NCBI GenBank assembly: GCA_031459765.1
Contig: JAVKHY010000015.1
Location: forward strand, 1-50,857
Source of the DNA: Armatimonadota bacterium
Lineage (GTDB): Bacteria; Sysuimicrobiota; Sysuimicrobiia; Sysuimicrobiales; Kaftiobacteriaceae
Reading direction: 5' to 3'
DNA length: 50,857 nt
This document shows, one piece after another, positions 8,471 through 17,184 of the stretch. Made by a program: the position numbers and the translations under genes. The notes under the pieces were generated by a model, which saw only the letters and a list, made by a program, of their open reading frames with translations, had not been told where the DNA came from and made no database searches. The first letter of the stretch is position 1. Each line of letters starts with the position of its first letter.

Positions 8471-8528
8471 GCCGTGGCAATCGCCGCGGAGACGTGCGCC
8501 GCGGAATCCGCCGCCCGTGGATACCGGC

Positions 8529-9422
8529 TCAGCCGCCAGCCTGGCGTCTCAGACGGGGATCGAGGAAGTCGCGCAGGCCGTCCCCCAGCAGGTTGAAGCC
8601 GATCACCGTCCCCATGATGGCCAGCCCGGGGAACGTGGGATACCACCAGTAATCGCGCAGGAAGGTGCGCCCCTCGCTGGTCATAGCGCCCCACTCCGGC
8701 GCGGGGGGCTGCGCCCCGAAACCGAGGAAACTCAGGGACGACGCGATGAGGATGGCGTTTCCGATGTCCAGCGTGGCCTGGACGATGATCGGCGGAATGG
8801 CATTGGGCAAGAGGTGCAAAAACATCAGGCGGCGAGGGCCCGCGCCCAGCGACCGCGCGGCCATGACGTACTCCGCCTCGCGCAGGGCCAGGATCTGCCC
8901 TCGCATGATCCGGGCATACCACGGCCACCAGATCACCACCAGGGCCAGCATGGTGTTGCGCAGGCTCGGCCCCAGCGACGCCGCCAGGGCCATGGCCAGG
9001 ATCAACGCGGGGAAGGCCAGGAACATATCGCAGATCCGCATGATGGCCTCGTCCACCTTTCCGCCCAGATACCCGGCGAGCAGACCCAGCACCGTACCCA
9101 CCAGGGCTCCGATGACGGCGATGGTCACGCCCACTCCCAGGGAGATGCGCGCCCCGTAGAGGATCCGGCTGAGGAGGTCGCGGCCGAGGTGGTCCGTCCC
9201 CAGCGGGTGGGCGCGGCTGAGCGGCTGCAGCCGGTGGGCGATGTCGAGGGCCAGCGGATCATAGGGCGCGAGCAGCGGCGCGGCAAGACCGGCCACCGCC
9301 GCGGCCAGTACGATGCCCGCACCCAGCAGTGTGAGGGGCCGGCGCAGCAGCCAGCGCAACTCCGGCCGGGCGCGCGCCGGGACCCCGGGCAGCGCACGGA
9401 TCTCGGGAACGGCGTCAGTCAT
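8529..9422 (-). CDS. Oligopeptide-type ABC transporter permease (DppC/OppC-like)
   Basis: A 297-residue inner-membrane permease of the peptide/nickel/opine uptake family. It has the OppC N-terminal segment with a first membrane helix, then PLALDIAHRLQPLSRAHPLG, GTDHLGRDLLSRILYGARIS, and an EAA-loop-like segment (AEYVMAARSLGAGPRRLMFLH), which contacts the ATPase. It overlaps the DppB-type gene by 8 nt and ends the leftward cluster; rbsK converges on it with 58 nt between stops. No ATPase gene of this transporter is present to the left, so the ATPases must be encoded elsewhere. Confidence 0.92.
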   Translation of the reverse strand: MTDAVPEIRALPGVPARARPELRWLLRRPLTLLGAGIVLAAAVAGLAAPLLAPYDPLALDIAHRLQPLSRAHPLGTDHLGRDLLSRILYGARISLGVGVTIAVIGALVGTVLGLLAGYLGGKVDEAIMRICDMFLAFPALILAMALAASLGPSLRNTMLALVVIWWPWYARIMRGQILALREAEYVMAARSLGAGPRRLMFLHLLPNAIPPIIVQATLDIGNAILIASSLSFLGFGAQPPAPEWGAMTSEGRTFLRDYWWYPTFPGLAIMGTVIGFNLLGDGLRDFLDPRLRRQAGG

Positions 9423-10419
9423 ATCGGATCCTCGGGTCCACCACCCCGTAGAGCAGATCCACGAGGAGGTTGACGGTGCTGTAGATCAGCGCGCTGACCA
9501 GCGTGATGCCCATCACCGCGGGATAGTCGAGGTAGGTCATGGAGCCTACGGCGTAATAGGCCATGCCGGGCCAGGCGAAGATCGTCTCGGTGACCACCGC
9601 CCCCTGCAGCAGCGTCCCGTAAGCGAGGCCGACAATGGTGAGGGTGGGGATCAGGGCGTTCCGCAAGGCGTGCCGGTAGATGACGACGCGCTCGGCGAGG
9701 CCCTTGGCGCGGGCCGTGCGGATGTAGTCCTGGCCCAGGATCTCGAGCATGCTGGAGCGCACCATGCGGACCACGGGGGCCAGCGAGACGTACGAGAGCA
9801 GGAGCACCGGCAGGAAGAGGTGGCGCAGTGCGCTGCCCAGCAACGCCCAGTCCCGGATCAGCAGCGCGTCGAGCACATAGAGGCCCGTCAGCGACGGCGG
9901 CTCCACCCCCATGTCCAGCCTTCCGGTGCCCGGCAGCCAGCCCAGCCGCACGAAGAAGATGTAGATGAGCATGAGGCCCAGCCAGAACACCGGCAGCGAC
10001 ACCCCCGAGATGGCGATGATCCGGCTGAGGTGATCCGGGAAGCGGTCCTTCTGCACCGCGGAGAGCACCCCCAGCGGAATTCCCACCAGAACAACGACCA
10101 GCAGCGCCGCCGTGGTCAGTTCGAAGGTCGCCGGAAAGTGTTCGGCGATGTCCTGGAGGACCGGACGCTGGGTCCGCACGGACAAACCCAGATCGCCCCG
10201 CACCAGCTCCCGGAGGTAGAGCCACAGCTGGACCGGCAACGGACGGTCCAGCCCCATATCGTGCCGGAGCTGGGCGATGATCTCCGGACTGGCCCGCGGC
10301 CCCGCGCGCAGGAGGGCGGGATCCCCCGGGACGCTGTGCGAGATCAGGAACGTGAGAACCAGCACGCCCGCGAAGACCAGGACCTGGAGAAGGAGGCGGC
10401 GGGCCAGGAAGCGGGTCAT
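9415..10419 (-). CDS. Oligopeptide-type ABC transporter permease (DppB/OppB-like)
   Basis: A 334-residue permease with six predicted membrane segments. The start MTRFLARRLLLQVLVFAGVLVLTFLI is typical of DppB, as are SVPGDPA, LGLDRPLPVQLWLYLRELVRGDLG and the coupling loop GQDYIRTARAKGLAERVVIYRHALRN (only partly conserved in length). It is preceded by the binding-protein gene with a strong intercistronic hairpin and followed by the DppC-type gene with overlap. Substrate may be peptides, but members of this family also carry sugars and opines. Confidence 0.92.
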   Translation of the reverse strand: MTRFLARRLLLQVLVFAGVLVLTFLISHSVPGDPALLRAGPRASPEIIAQLRHDMGLDRPLPVQLWLYLRELVRGDLGLSVRTQRPVLQDIAEHFPATFELTTAALLVVVLVGIPLGVLSAVQKDRFPDHLSRIIAISGVSLPVFWLGLMLIYIFFVRLGWLPGTGRLDMGVEPPSLTGLYVLDALLIRDWALLGSALRHLFLPVLLLSYVSLAPVVRMVRSSMLEILGQDYIRTARAKGLAERVVIYRHALRNALIPTLTIVGLAYGTLLQGAVVTETIFAWPGMAYYAVGSMTYLDYPAVMGITLVSALIYSTVNLLVDLLYGVVDPRIRYD

Positions 10420-10431
10420 CTCCGGCGGCGG

Positions 10432-10467
10432 CCGGGGGGAGGAGACCGGCCGGCCTCCTCCCCCCGG
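10432..10467 (-). promoter_or_regulatory. Strong intercistronic hairpin between binding-protein and permease genes
   Basis: Perfect 13-bp inverted repeat with arms 10432-10444 and 10455-10467 and a 10-nt loop, filling most of the 59-nt gap between the binding-protein stop and the dppB start. There is no T-run in either direction. In many ABC importer operons such a structure protects the upstream message and lowers permease expression relative to the binding protein; that role is inferred here. Confidence 0.6.
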
Positions 10468-10478
10468 GGACGGCGAGA

Positions 10479-12050
10479 CTACGGAGCCTTGGAGATGCCG
10501 CTGAAGTTGGGCATGAACAGCAGCATCGGGTTGTAGACGTACCCCTGGACGCGGCTGCGCATGGCGATCCGGTAGACCGGCTGGTAGAGGTAGACGTAGA
10601 CGGCGTCATCCACGGCGATCTTCTGGATCTGCCGGAAGAGCTGCATCCGCTTGGCCGGATCGGGCTCCTGGCGTTGGGCAACAACGAGTTCGTCCATGCG
10701 CGGGTTGGAGTAGAAGGAACGGTTCCCGGCGAGCCCGCCGTTCTTCGAGTAGAACCAGAACCAGGTGAACATGTCGGCGTCGGGATAGTCCGGTGTCCAG
10801 AAGCCCGTCGCCATGTCGAAGTCGGCCTTGTCCAGCTTGGCCCGCATCGTGGGCCGTGCGTACCCCTCGATCTTGACGCGGATTCCGATCTCGGCCAGGT
10901 TCGCCTGCACGATGGTGGCGATGTCGGCCCATTCCCGGACGCCGGGGTCGATGAGGAGGCCGAGTTCGAATCCCTGCGGGTGCCCGGCCTCAGCGAGCAG
11001 GCGGCGGGCCCGGGCCACGTCGCGGGTGTACTGGAAGACCGTCTTGTCGTGCCCGGCCATGCCCTGGGGGATGGGACCCCGCATCTGCACGGCGCGGCCC
11101 TTGCGCACCCCCCTGATGATGCCCTGATAGTCGATGGCATAGGAGATGGCCTGACGGACCTTGACGTTCTCCAGGTAGCGGTTCCGGTTGTTCAGGTAGA
11201 TGTAGGTGGCCAGGAAGGAGGGCGCTTCGAACACCCGGATTCCGGGCTTGTCCTTGATGGCGTCGATCTGGTCGTCCGTGAGCACCTCGCCCATGTCCAC
11301 CTCGCCCCGCTCCAGCAGGTCGCGGAGGACCGCCGCGTCGGGGATGTTGCGGATGATCACCTGCCGCAGCGCCGGCTTCGGCCCCCAGTAGTTCGGATTG
11401 CGTTCCAGGACGATGCGCTCGCCGCGGCGCCACTCCTTCAGGTAGAAAGGCCCGGTCCCCGCGGTGTGGCCCGCCAGCCAGGCCTGCCCCAGATCGCCGG
11501 CGGTCTCGTGCTTCATCACCCCGGGGCTGACGATGCTGGCCTGGTCGGTGGCCAGGGAGCCGAGGAACGGGGCGAAGGGCGTCTTCAGCGTGAACCGGAT
11601 GGTGGAGGGGTTCACCACGGTGATGCCGCCCGGATCCAGGATGCCGTCCCACAGGCCTGCGGCGCCCTTCCCCATCTTGAACAGCCGCCCAAAACTCGCC
11701 GCCACCGCCTGGGCATCGAAGGGCGTTCCGTCGATGAACTTCACGCCGGAGCGCAGACGGAAGGTGAAGGTCTTGCCGTCCGGCGAGACCGTCCAGGACT
11801 CCGCCAGCTGCGGCGCGACCTCGGTCGTGCCGCCCTTCAGCTGGACCAGCCGGTCGTAGCAGTAGTAGATGGCCCGCCAGGCGATGTTGTCCACGCTGAC
11901 CTGAGGATCCATGGTCTCCACATCGCTGGTGGCGCCGAAGATGAGGACGTCCTGCGGCGGGGCCTGCGCGGAGCCGGCCGGCCTCGGCACACCCAGCAGC
12001 CCCAGGACCGCCAGGACCGCCAGCACCCGGAACCACCTGGAAGCGCTCAC
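10479..12050 (-). CDS. Family 5 extracellular solute-binding protein (DppA/OppA-like)
   Basis: A secreted or lipid-free binding protein of about 523 residues for the oligopeptide-type importer. It starts with a signal peptide (basic SASRWFR, hydrophobic VLAVLAVLGLLGVP, small-residue cleavage region PAGSAQA). Mature-part landmarks are YYCYDRLVQLKGGTTEVAPQL, the SBP_bac_5 hallmark AESWTVSPDGKTFTFRLRSGVKF, and repeated substrate-pocket segments. GTG 12050 is preferred: a GGAGG box lies 11 nt upstream, whereas GTG 12062 would begin inside that box. The gene follows the aminotransferase by 25 nt. The ligand is unknown. Confidence 0.9.
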   Translation of the reverse strand: MSASRWFRVLAVLAVLGLLGVPRPAGSAQAPPQDVLIFGATSDVETMDPQVSVDNIAWRAIYYCYDRLVQLKGGTTEVAPQLAESWTVSPDGKTFTFRLRSGVKFIDGTPFDAQAVAASFGRLFKMGKGAAGLWDGILDPGGITVVNPSTIRFTLKTPFAPFLGSLATDQASIVSPGVMKHETAGDLGQAWLAGHTAGTGPFYLKEWRRGERIVLERNPNYWGPKPALRQVIIRNIPDAAVLRDLLERGEVDMGEVLTDDQIDAIKDKPGIRVFEAPSFLATYIYLNNRNRYLENVKVRQAISYAIDYQGIIRGVRKGRAVQMRGPIPQGMAGHDKTVFQYTRDVARARRLLAEAGHPQGFELGLLIDPGVREWADIATIVQANLAEIGIRVKIEGYARPTMRAKLDKADFDMATGFWTPDYPDADMFTWFWFYSKNGGLAGNRSFYSNPRMDELVVAQRQEPDPAKRMQLFRQIQKIAVDDAVYVYLYQPVYRIAMRSRVQGYVYNPMLLFMPNFSGISKAP

Positions 12051-12075
12051 GACGATCACCACCTCCGCTCTGAGG

Positions 12076-13176
12076 TCACAGCAGCCGCTTCAGCTCCTCC
12101 AGCAGACGGTCGATCTGCTCGGGCGTGTGGCTCGAGAACACGACGACCCGCAAGGCGCCTGCGGCGCCCGCCCCGGGATAGTACGCCCGCTGGATGCAGA
12201 TGCCGCGCTCCATCAGGGCCCGCTGGATCCGGTCCATCTCTTCGGGAGAGTCCAGGGTCCAGGCGGCGATCGGCAGCGGGGAGTCGCCTACGGGGAGGCC
12301 CAGCGCCCGCAGGCCGGCCTTCAGCCGAAAGGCGTTCTCCCGGAGCCGCCTGCGCCACTCGGGATGCTGCCTGAGCAGCTCGATGCTGGTCAGGGCCCAG
12401 GCGGCCGCGGAAGAGGTCGGCGATGTTGCCCCGTTCATGACGTGACCGGATCGGATCGTTCGGATGAGCGGGCCGGGGCCGGGAATGATCCCGCCGAAGG
12501 ATCCGAAGGCTTTGCTCAGCGTGCCGCCGAACACCAGCCGCTCCGAGGCCAGGCCGTAGTGTTCGTACGTTCCGCGCCCGTTGGGGCCCAGGATGCCCAC
12601 CCCGTGGGAGTCGTCCAGCCAGACCCAGGCGTCATAGGCGGCGGCCGCCTCCAGGTAGGCGGGCACGGGGGCGATCTCCCCCATCAAGGGAAACACCCCG
12701 TCGCTGACGATGAGCACGCGTCGGCCGGGCACCGCGTGTGCCCGGAGCTGGCGCACCAGATCATCGGGGTCGGCGTGGGCGAAGGCCACCGCCGGCCCCT
12801 GCAGGAGGAACAGGAAATCGGTGAGGCTGTAGTGCGAGCCGACATCGTAGAAGACGGTGTCGAACGCCACCATCTCGGCCAATGCCTGAAATCCGGCGAT
12901 ATTGCTGAGATAGCCCGAGGCGATGTAGGCGGCGTCCTCGGTGCCGAAGAACTCCGCCGCTTTCCGCTCCACGGCGACGTAGAGGGGGGTCGTGCCGAAT
13001 CCGCCCCGGAAGGTGGCGGAGTGCATCCCGTAGGTGGCCAGCGCCTCGGCCGCCGCCTTCACCAGGGCGGGATGGTTTTGCAGCGAGTAGTAGCCGGTTC
13101 CCCCGAAGTACAGATAGCGCCTGCCGTCGATGATCGTCTCGGCGGCGGGGGCGCTTTCCATCAATGTTCCGGACAT
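12076..13176 (-). CDS. Aminotransferase class I/II, KBL/BioF-like alpha-oxoamine synthase family
   Basis: A 366-residue PLP-dependent enzyme related to 2-amino-3-ketobutyrate CoA ligase and 8-amino-7-oxononanoate synthase, which join an amino acid to an acyl-CoA. Landmarks are YYSLQNHPALVKAAAEAL, the active-site DDSHGVGILGPNGRGTYEH and the PLP-lysine motif GGTLSKAFGSFGG. The C-terminal half lacks the usual strong RISLTATHT end of BioF; it has LRVVVFSSHTPEQIDRLLE in that position. Without other biotin or threonine genes, the product is uncertain. It sits between a DapA-family gene and the importer genes on the same strand, so a role in degrading an imported amino compound is possible. Confidence 0.85.
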   Translation of the reverse strand: MSGTLMESAPAAETIIDGRRYLYFGGTGYYSLQNHPALVKAAAEALATYGMHSATFRGGFGTTPLYVAVERKAAEFFGTEDAAYIASGYLSNIAGFQALAEMVAFDTVFYDVGSHYSLTDFLFLLQGPAVAFAHADPDDLVRQLRAHAVPGRRVLIVSDGVFPLMGEIAPVPAYLEAAAAYDAWVWLDDSHGVGILGPNGRGTYEHYGLASERLVFGGTLSKAFGSFGGIIPGPGPLIRTIRSGHVMNGATSPTSSAAAWALTSIELLRQHPEWRRRLRENAFRLKAGLRALGLPVGDSPLPIAAWTLDSPEEMDRIQRALMERGICIQRAYYPGAGAAGALRVVVFSSHTPEQIDRLLEELKRLL

Positions 13177-13237
13177 CGCGTGTCCCTGTGACTGACTAAT
13201 TCGGCCGCCCGGAGGGGGGACCTCTTCTTGGAGCAGC

Positions 13238-14161
13238 TTATGGGAGCAGTCCGCCCTCCCGCAGGACGGCCTCGACCCGCCGGACCTCCTCGGCGCTGGC
13301 GGGGAGTGCGGGCGGCGCCGGCGGCCCGGCGGGGATCCCCATCAGGGTCAGCGCGCACTTCAGGCCGACGATGATCCCCGTCTGGTGGACCTCGCGCCCG
13401 AGATCGTAGACGCGCGTCAGGGCCGCCACCCGCTCTTGACGCCGCGCGCTCTCCGTCCAGTCTCCGGCCGCCGCCGCCTGCCAGGCGGCGACCAGGTCCC
13501 TGCCAGCGATATTGCCCAGCGACGGCACCGTGCCCTGCGCACCGACCAGCGCGGCCACATCCGTCAGGTGGTCCGTGCCCAAGAACATCCGAAAGTCCCG
13601 GCCGCCGGCGCGCAGGGCCCGCACGGCCTTGCGGAACTCGGTGACGTCCCCGGCCGAATCCTTCAGCCCCACGATTTGCTCCTCATCGGCCAGCGCCAGG
13701 TAGACCTCCAGGGTCAGGTGGACCTTGGTGGTCTGCGGGATGTTGTACAGCAGCACGGGCAGCGGGGTGGCCCGGACAATCTCCCGGAAGTGGGCGACGA
13801 GTTCGCACCGGTCGGGGAGGTAGTAGTATGGCGCGGCGGCCACGACCACGTCCGCGCCCAGGTCGGCCGCCCACCGGGCCCGCGCCGCGGCCAGCGCGGT
13901 GGTGGGGGCGATGACGCCGGCCAGCAGGGGAACCCGGCCCCGCCCGGCGCCGGAGGCCGCCTGCACCAGGCGCCGCCACTGCGCGTCGTCGAGCGCCGCC
14001 GCCTCGCCGGTGGTGCCGGCGACGAAGATCCCGTGGACGCCCGTCTCGATGAGGAAGTCCACCAGCCGCCGGACGCCCTGCTCGCGCACCGTGATTCCGT
14101 CATCTTCGAAGGGCGTGACCATCGGCACCACGATGCCGCCCAGCCTCCGGCGGTCAAACAT
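13238..14161 (-). CDS. Dihydrodipicolinate synthase / N-acetylneuraminate lyase family protein
   Basis: A 307-residue class I aldolase or lyase of the DapA family. Features include GGIVVPMVTPF at the start, GTTGEAAALD (the family GTTGE motif), YYYLPDRCELVAHF, the tyrosine in LLYNIPQTTKVHLT and the Schiff-base lysine in IVGLKDSAGD. The start at 14161 has a good GGGAGGGGGAAG box. It lies 14 nt after tctA, and with the isomerase and kinase upstream it more likely acts in sugar-acid catabolism (for example 2-keto-3-deoxy acid cleavage or dehydration) than in lysine synthesis; this is inference from context. Confidence 0.88.
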   Translation of the reverse strand: MFDRRRLGGIVVPMVTPFEDDGITVREQGVRRLVDFLIETGVHGIFVAGTTGEAAALDDAQWRRLVQAASGAGRGRVPLLAGVIAPTTALAAARARWAADLGADVVVAAAPYYYLPDRCELVAHFREIVRATPLPVLLYNIPQTTKVHLTLEVYLALADEEQIVGLKDSAGDVTEFRKAVRALRAGGRDFRMFLGTDHLTDVAALVGAQGTVPSLGNIAGRDLVAAWQAAAAGDWTESARRQERVAALTRVYDLGREVHQTGIIVGLKCALTLMGIPAGPPAPPALPASAEEVRRVEAVLREGGLLP

Positions 14162-14175
14162 CTTCCCCCTCCCCG

Positions 14176-15696
14176 CTACTCCTGACGGACAGGCTCCGCG
14201 GCCGCCCTCCGCCCCCGCGCCAGCCGCCGGACCAGCGACGCCAGCGGCAGGAACCAGACCAGCAGCGTGAGCACACCCAGGACGGCGCTCACCGGCCGGC
14301 TGAAAAAGAGGGCGAGGTGTCCCTCGCTCTTGATGAGGCTGATCATGAAGTTCTGCTCCAGCAGCGGGCCGAGCACCAGCCCCAGGACGATGGGCGCCAC
14401 CGGAAACGCCATCGCCTCCAGGAGAAAGCCCAGGACGCCCATCCCCAGCATCAGGCCCACATCGAAGAGGCTGTTGTTGATGGCGTAGCTCCCCACGATG
14501 CACATCATGAGGATGGCCGGCATCAGCACGTTGCGGGGCAGGCGGACCATCTGGCTGCTGGCGCGGACGGCGAGGAAACCCAGGGGCACCATCAACAGAT
14601 TGGCCAGGATGAAGGTGATGTAGACGGCCACCAGCACATCGGTGTAGTTGTGCAGGATGGCCGGACCCGGGCGCATGCCCTTCATCATCAGGATGCCGAG
14701 GACCACGGCGGTGAAGGCGTCGCCGGGAATGCCGAAGACGAGGGTGGGGATCCACTCGGCGGCCAGATCCGAGTTGTTGGCCACCCCCGCCTCGACGATG
14801 GCTTCCATGGACCCCTGACCGAACTTCTGGGGCTGTTTGGAAAAGCGCCTGGCGGTGCCGTAGGCCAGCCAGGCGCCGATGTCCGCTCCCGCCCCGGGCA
14901 GGACCCCGGAGATCAGGCCGACCAGGCCGCCCCGCAGGGCGTTGACCCGGTGGCGCCAGAGGGTGCGCAGCGCGGGGAGGAACGAAGGCCCCCGCTCCAG
15001 GCGGGCGTAGGCCAGGTGCATCTCGCCCCGCAGCACGGTGCGCAGGACCTCGCTGACCCCGAACAGGCCGATCATGGCCGGGATGAAGCTGATCCCGCCC
15101 AGCAGGAAGGGCACGCCGTAGGTGAACCGGGGGAAACCCAGGGTGATGTCGATCCCCACCGTGGACAGCAGCAGGCCGAGCACGACGGAGACCAGACCCT
15201 TCAGCGGCGACGCGGTGGCGATGAAGGCCGTCGAGCTCAACCCCAGCAGGGCCAGCCAGAAGATCTCGTAGCTGCTGAAGGTGAGGGCGAACTCGGCCAG
15301 CACCGACGCGCCGGCGATCAGGGCGACGGAACCGATCAGTCCGCCCAACGCGGAGGCCAGAACGTCGACGCCCAGGACCAGACGGGCCTGTCCCTGCTGG
15401 CTCAGCGCGTAGGAGTCGCTGACGTAGGCGGCGGAGGCGGGGGTGCCGGGCATGCGCACCAGCGCCGCCGGGATGTCGCCGGCAAAGATGCCCAGCGCCT
15501 GCAGGGTGATGATGGCCGCCAGGGCCGGGATCGGATCGAGGAAGACGGCGAAGGGCACAAACAGCGCCACGGCCATGGTCACGGTCAACCCCGGCATCGC
15601 GCCGATGAACAGCCCGTAAAGCGCCGCCACCAGGATGACGAGGATGACCCCGGGATCGGCCAGCGCGCCCAGGCTTTTGAGGATGAGGTCGGTCAT
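14176..15696 (-). CDS. tctA: Tripartite tricarboxylate transporter permease, large subunit TctA
   Basis: A 506-residue membrane protein with about 12 transmembrane segments, the main channel of a TTT carboxylate importer. Diagnostic segments are GAMPGLTVTMAVALFVPF, LVRMPGTPASAAY, GVLPGAGADIGAWLAYG and FGIPGDAFTAVVLGILMMKGMRPGP (the last spans a longer conserved loop). The ATG at 15696 is chosen because TctA proteins start directly with the first membrane helix; an upstream extension of 20 residues is not conserved-looking. It follows tctB by 13 nt. Confidence 0.93.
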   Translation of the reverse strand: MTDLILKSLGALADPGVILVILVAALYGLFIGAMPGLTVTMAVALFVPFAVFLDPIPALAAIITLQALGIFAGDIPAALVRMPGTPASAAYVSDSYALSQQGQARLVLGVDVLASALGGLIGSVALIAGASVLAEFALTFSSYEIFWLALLGLSSTAFIATASPLKGLVSVVLGLLLSTVGIDITLGFPRFTYGVPFLLGGISFIPAMIGLFGVSEVLRTVLRGEMHLAYARLERGPSFLPALRTLWRHRVNALRGGLVGLISGVLPGAGADIGAWLAYGTARRFSKQPQKFGQGSMEAIVEAGVANNSDLAAEWIPTLVFGIPGDAFTAVVLGILMMKGMRPGPAILHNYTDVLVAVYITFILANLLMVPLGFLAVRASSQMVRLPRNVLMPAILMMCIVGSYAINNSLFDVGLMLGMGVLGFLLEAMAFPVAPIVLGLVLGPLLEQNFMISLIKSEGHLALFFSRPVSAVLGVLTLLVWFLPLASLVRRLARGRRAAAEPVRQE

Positions 15697-15709
15697 CGCC
15701 GCGGTGACC

Positions 15710-16165
15710 TTAGGGCAGCGGTCCGACGGGCAGCGGGACGCGCAGCAGCCGCGCAAACAGCAGGTACAGCAACAGCGTCAGCGCCGCCCCCAGGGGAAGA
15801 CCCCAGCGCGCCGGCACGCCCAACAGGAGCATGAGCCCGGCCAGGATGAGGAAGGTGAGCGGGATGAAGCCCACGCGCTCCACCAGGGCGATGAACACGA
15901 CGACCGCCAGGAGGACGATCAGGGCCGCGACCGCGTCCCGCCGCGGCGCACTGACCAGCGCCGGGCGCCTGAACAGCGTCCCCGTCAGCAGGCTGTTGAG
16001 CACGAGCCCGCCTCCGGCCAAGGCCAGCAGCACTCCCAGCAGTTGGGGGAACAGCCCCGGTCCGGGATAGCCGCCGGAGAGATTCGGAAAGGTCCGGGCG
16101 ACGAGAAGAACATAGGAGCCCAGGAGCGCCAACAACACCCCGGCCAGCGCGTCCCAGGCTCCCAT
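15710..16165 (-). CDS. tctB: Tripartite tricarboxylate transporter small membrane subunit TctB
   Basis: A 151-residue protein with four hydrophobic segments, placed between tctC and tctA as usual. The family is poorly conserved, but length, topology and context agree: an N-terminal helix (WDALAGVLLALLGSYVLLVA), a central LFPQLLGVLLALAGGGLVL, then paired helices at the end. It starts 7 nt after the tctC stop. Confidence 0.85.
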   Translation of the reverse strand: MGAWDALAGVLLALLGSYVLLVARTFPNLSGGYPGPGLFPQLLGVLLALAGGGLVLNSLLTGTLFRRPALVSAPRRDAVAALIVLLAVVVFIALVERVGFIPLTFLILAGLMLLLGVPARWGLPLGAALTLLLYLLFARLLRVPLPVGPLP

Positions 16166-16172
16166 GCTGCGC

Positions 16173-17168
16173 CTACTTGATGAAGCCCCCGGCCTTCAGG
16201 AGCTTGCCGTTCTTCACGTGCTCCTGCATCAGGAATTTGGTGAAGTCCCGGGCATTCCTGTAGTCCAGCCAGAAGCCGCTGGTCTTAATGAAGGTCGTGA
16301 ACTCCGGGGAGCGCACGGCCTTGCTCACGGCGGCGTCCAGGAACTCGACGATGTGGTCCGGGGTCTTGGCCGGCGCGGCCAGCCCGGCCCAGCCGCCGAT
16401 GTCGAAGTCCACTCCCAGCTCCTTCAACGTCGGCACCTTCGGCAGGGGATCCCAGCGCTTGTCGGCCATCACCGCCAGGACCCGCGCCTTACCCGCCTCG
16501 ACGAGGGGCAGGGCCTCCGCCGGGCTGCAGGTGCAGATGTCCACGCCCCCGGCCGCCAGCTCGGCCAGCGCGGCGGCGGCGCCCGTGCTCGGCACCCACT
16601 TGACGTGGTCGATGGTCAACCCCGCACCCAGCAGCCAGCCGACCCGCGCCAGGTCCCAGATCCCGCCGGCGGCGGTGCCGGAGGCCTTCAGCTTCCCCGG
16701 ATTGGCCTTGATGTAGGCCATCAACTCGTTGTAGTCCTTCCAGGGCGCGTCGGCGCGCACCGTGATGCCGGACCGGTTGTTGATGAACAGGGCGATGGGC
16801 CGGTAGTCCGAGTAGGTCAGGTGGGTCAGCCCCAGCCAGCTCATCATCGTGATCTCGATGGTGATCATGCCGAGGGTGTAGCCGTCGGGGTCCGCCGTGG
16901 CCGTGGCCATGTGCCCGATGACGCCTCCGCCCCCCGTGCGGTTGACGACCCCCACCGGCACCCGGAGATCCTTTTCCAGCACCGCGGCGATGGCCCGCGC
17001 GGTGCGATCCGTACCCCCTCCCGGCGACCAGGGCACGATGATCGTGATGCCCTTGGTCGGATAGGGCGACGGCGCCGCGCCCAGCGGCACCGCCATCAAC
17101 ACCACAAGGACGGCGCCCAGAAGGGCGCGCACTCCCTTGGGCCTCCATGGCCTCTGCATCCGTCTCAC
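16173..17168 (-). CDS. tctC: Tripartite tricarboxylate transporter substrate-binding protein TctC (Bug family)
   Basis: A 331-residue periplasmic-type binding protein. A signal peptide is clear (basic MRRMQRPWRPKGVR, hydrophobic ALLGAVLVVLMAVPLGAA). The mature part begins with YPTKGITIIVPWSPGGGTDRTAR, the hallmark Bug motif, followed by VVNRTGGGGVIGH and VPTLKELGVDFDIGGWAGLAAPAKTP in the second lobe (conserved hinge). Bug proteins bind carboxylates such as citrate, tartrate or sugar acids; the ligand here is not evident. ATG 17159 is an alternative start. It follows the ribulokinase by 16 nt. Confidence 0.92.
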   Translation of the reverse strand: MRRMQRPWRPKGVRALLGAVLVVLMAVPLGAAPSPYPTKGITIIVPWSPGGGTDRTARAIAAVLEKDLRVPVGVVNRTGGGGVIGHMATATADPDGYTLGMITIEITMMSWLGLTHLTYSDYRPIALFINNRSGITVRADAPWKDYNELMAYIKANPGKLKASGTAAGGIWDLARVGWLLGAGLTIDHVKWVPSTGAAAALAELAAGGVDICTCSPAEALPLVEAGKARVLAVMADKRWDPLPKVPTLKELGVDFDIGGWAGLAAPAKTPDHIVEFLDAAVSKAVRSPEFTTFIKTSGFWLDYRNARDFTKFLMQEHVKNGKLLKAGGFIK

Positions 17169-17184
17169 CTCCGCTTGAGATGGC

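Noticed and set aside
8471-8528. Inverted CCGCGG repeats between rbsK and dppC as a bidirectional terminator
   Set aside because: The repeats are short, there is no T-run on either strand, and such GC palindromes are frequent in this DNA.
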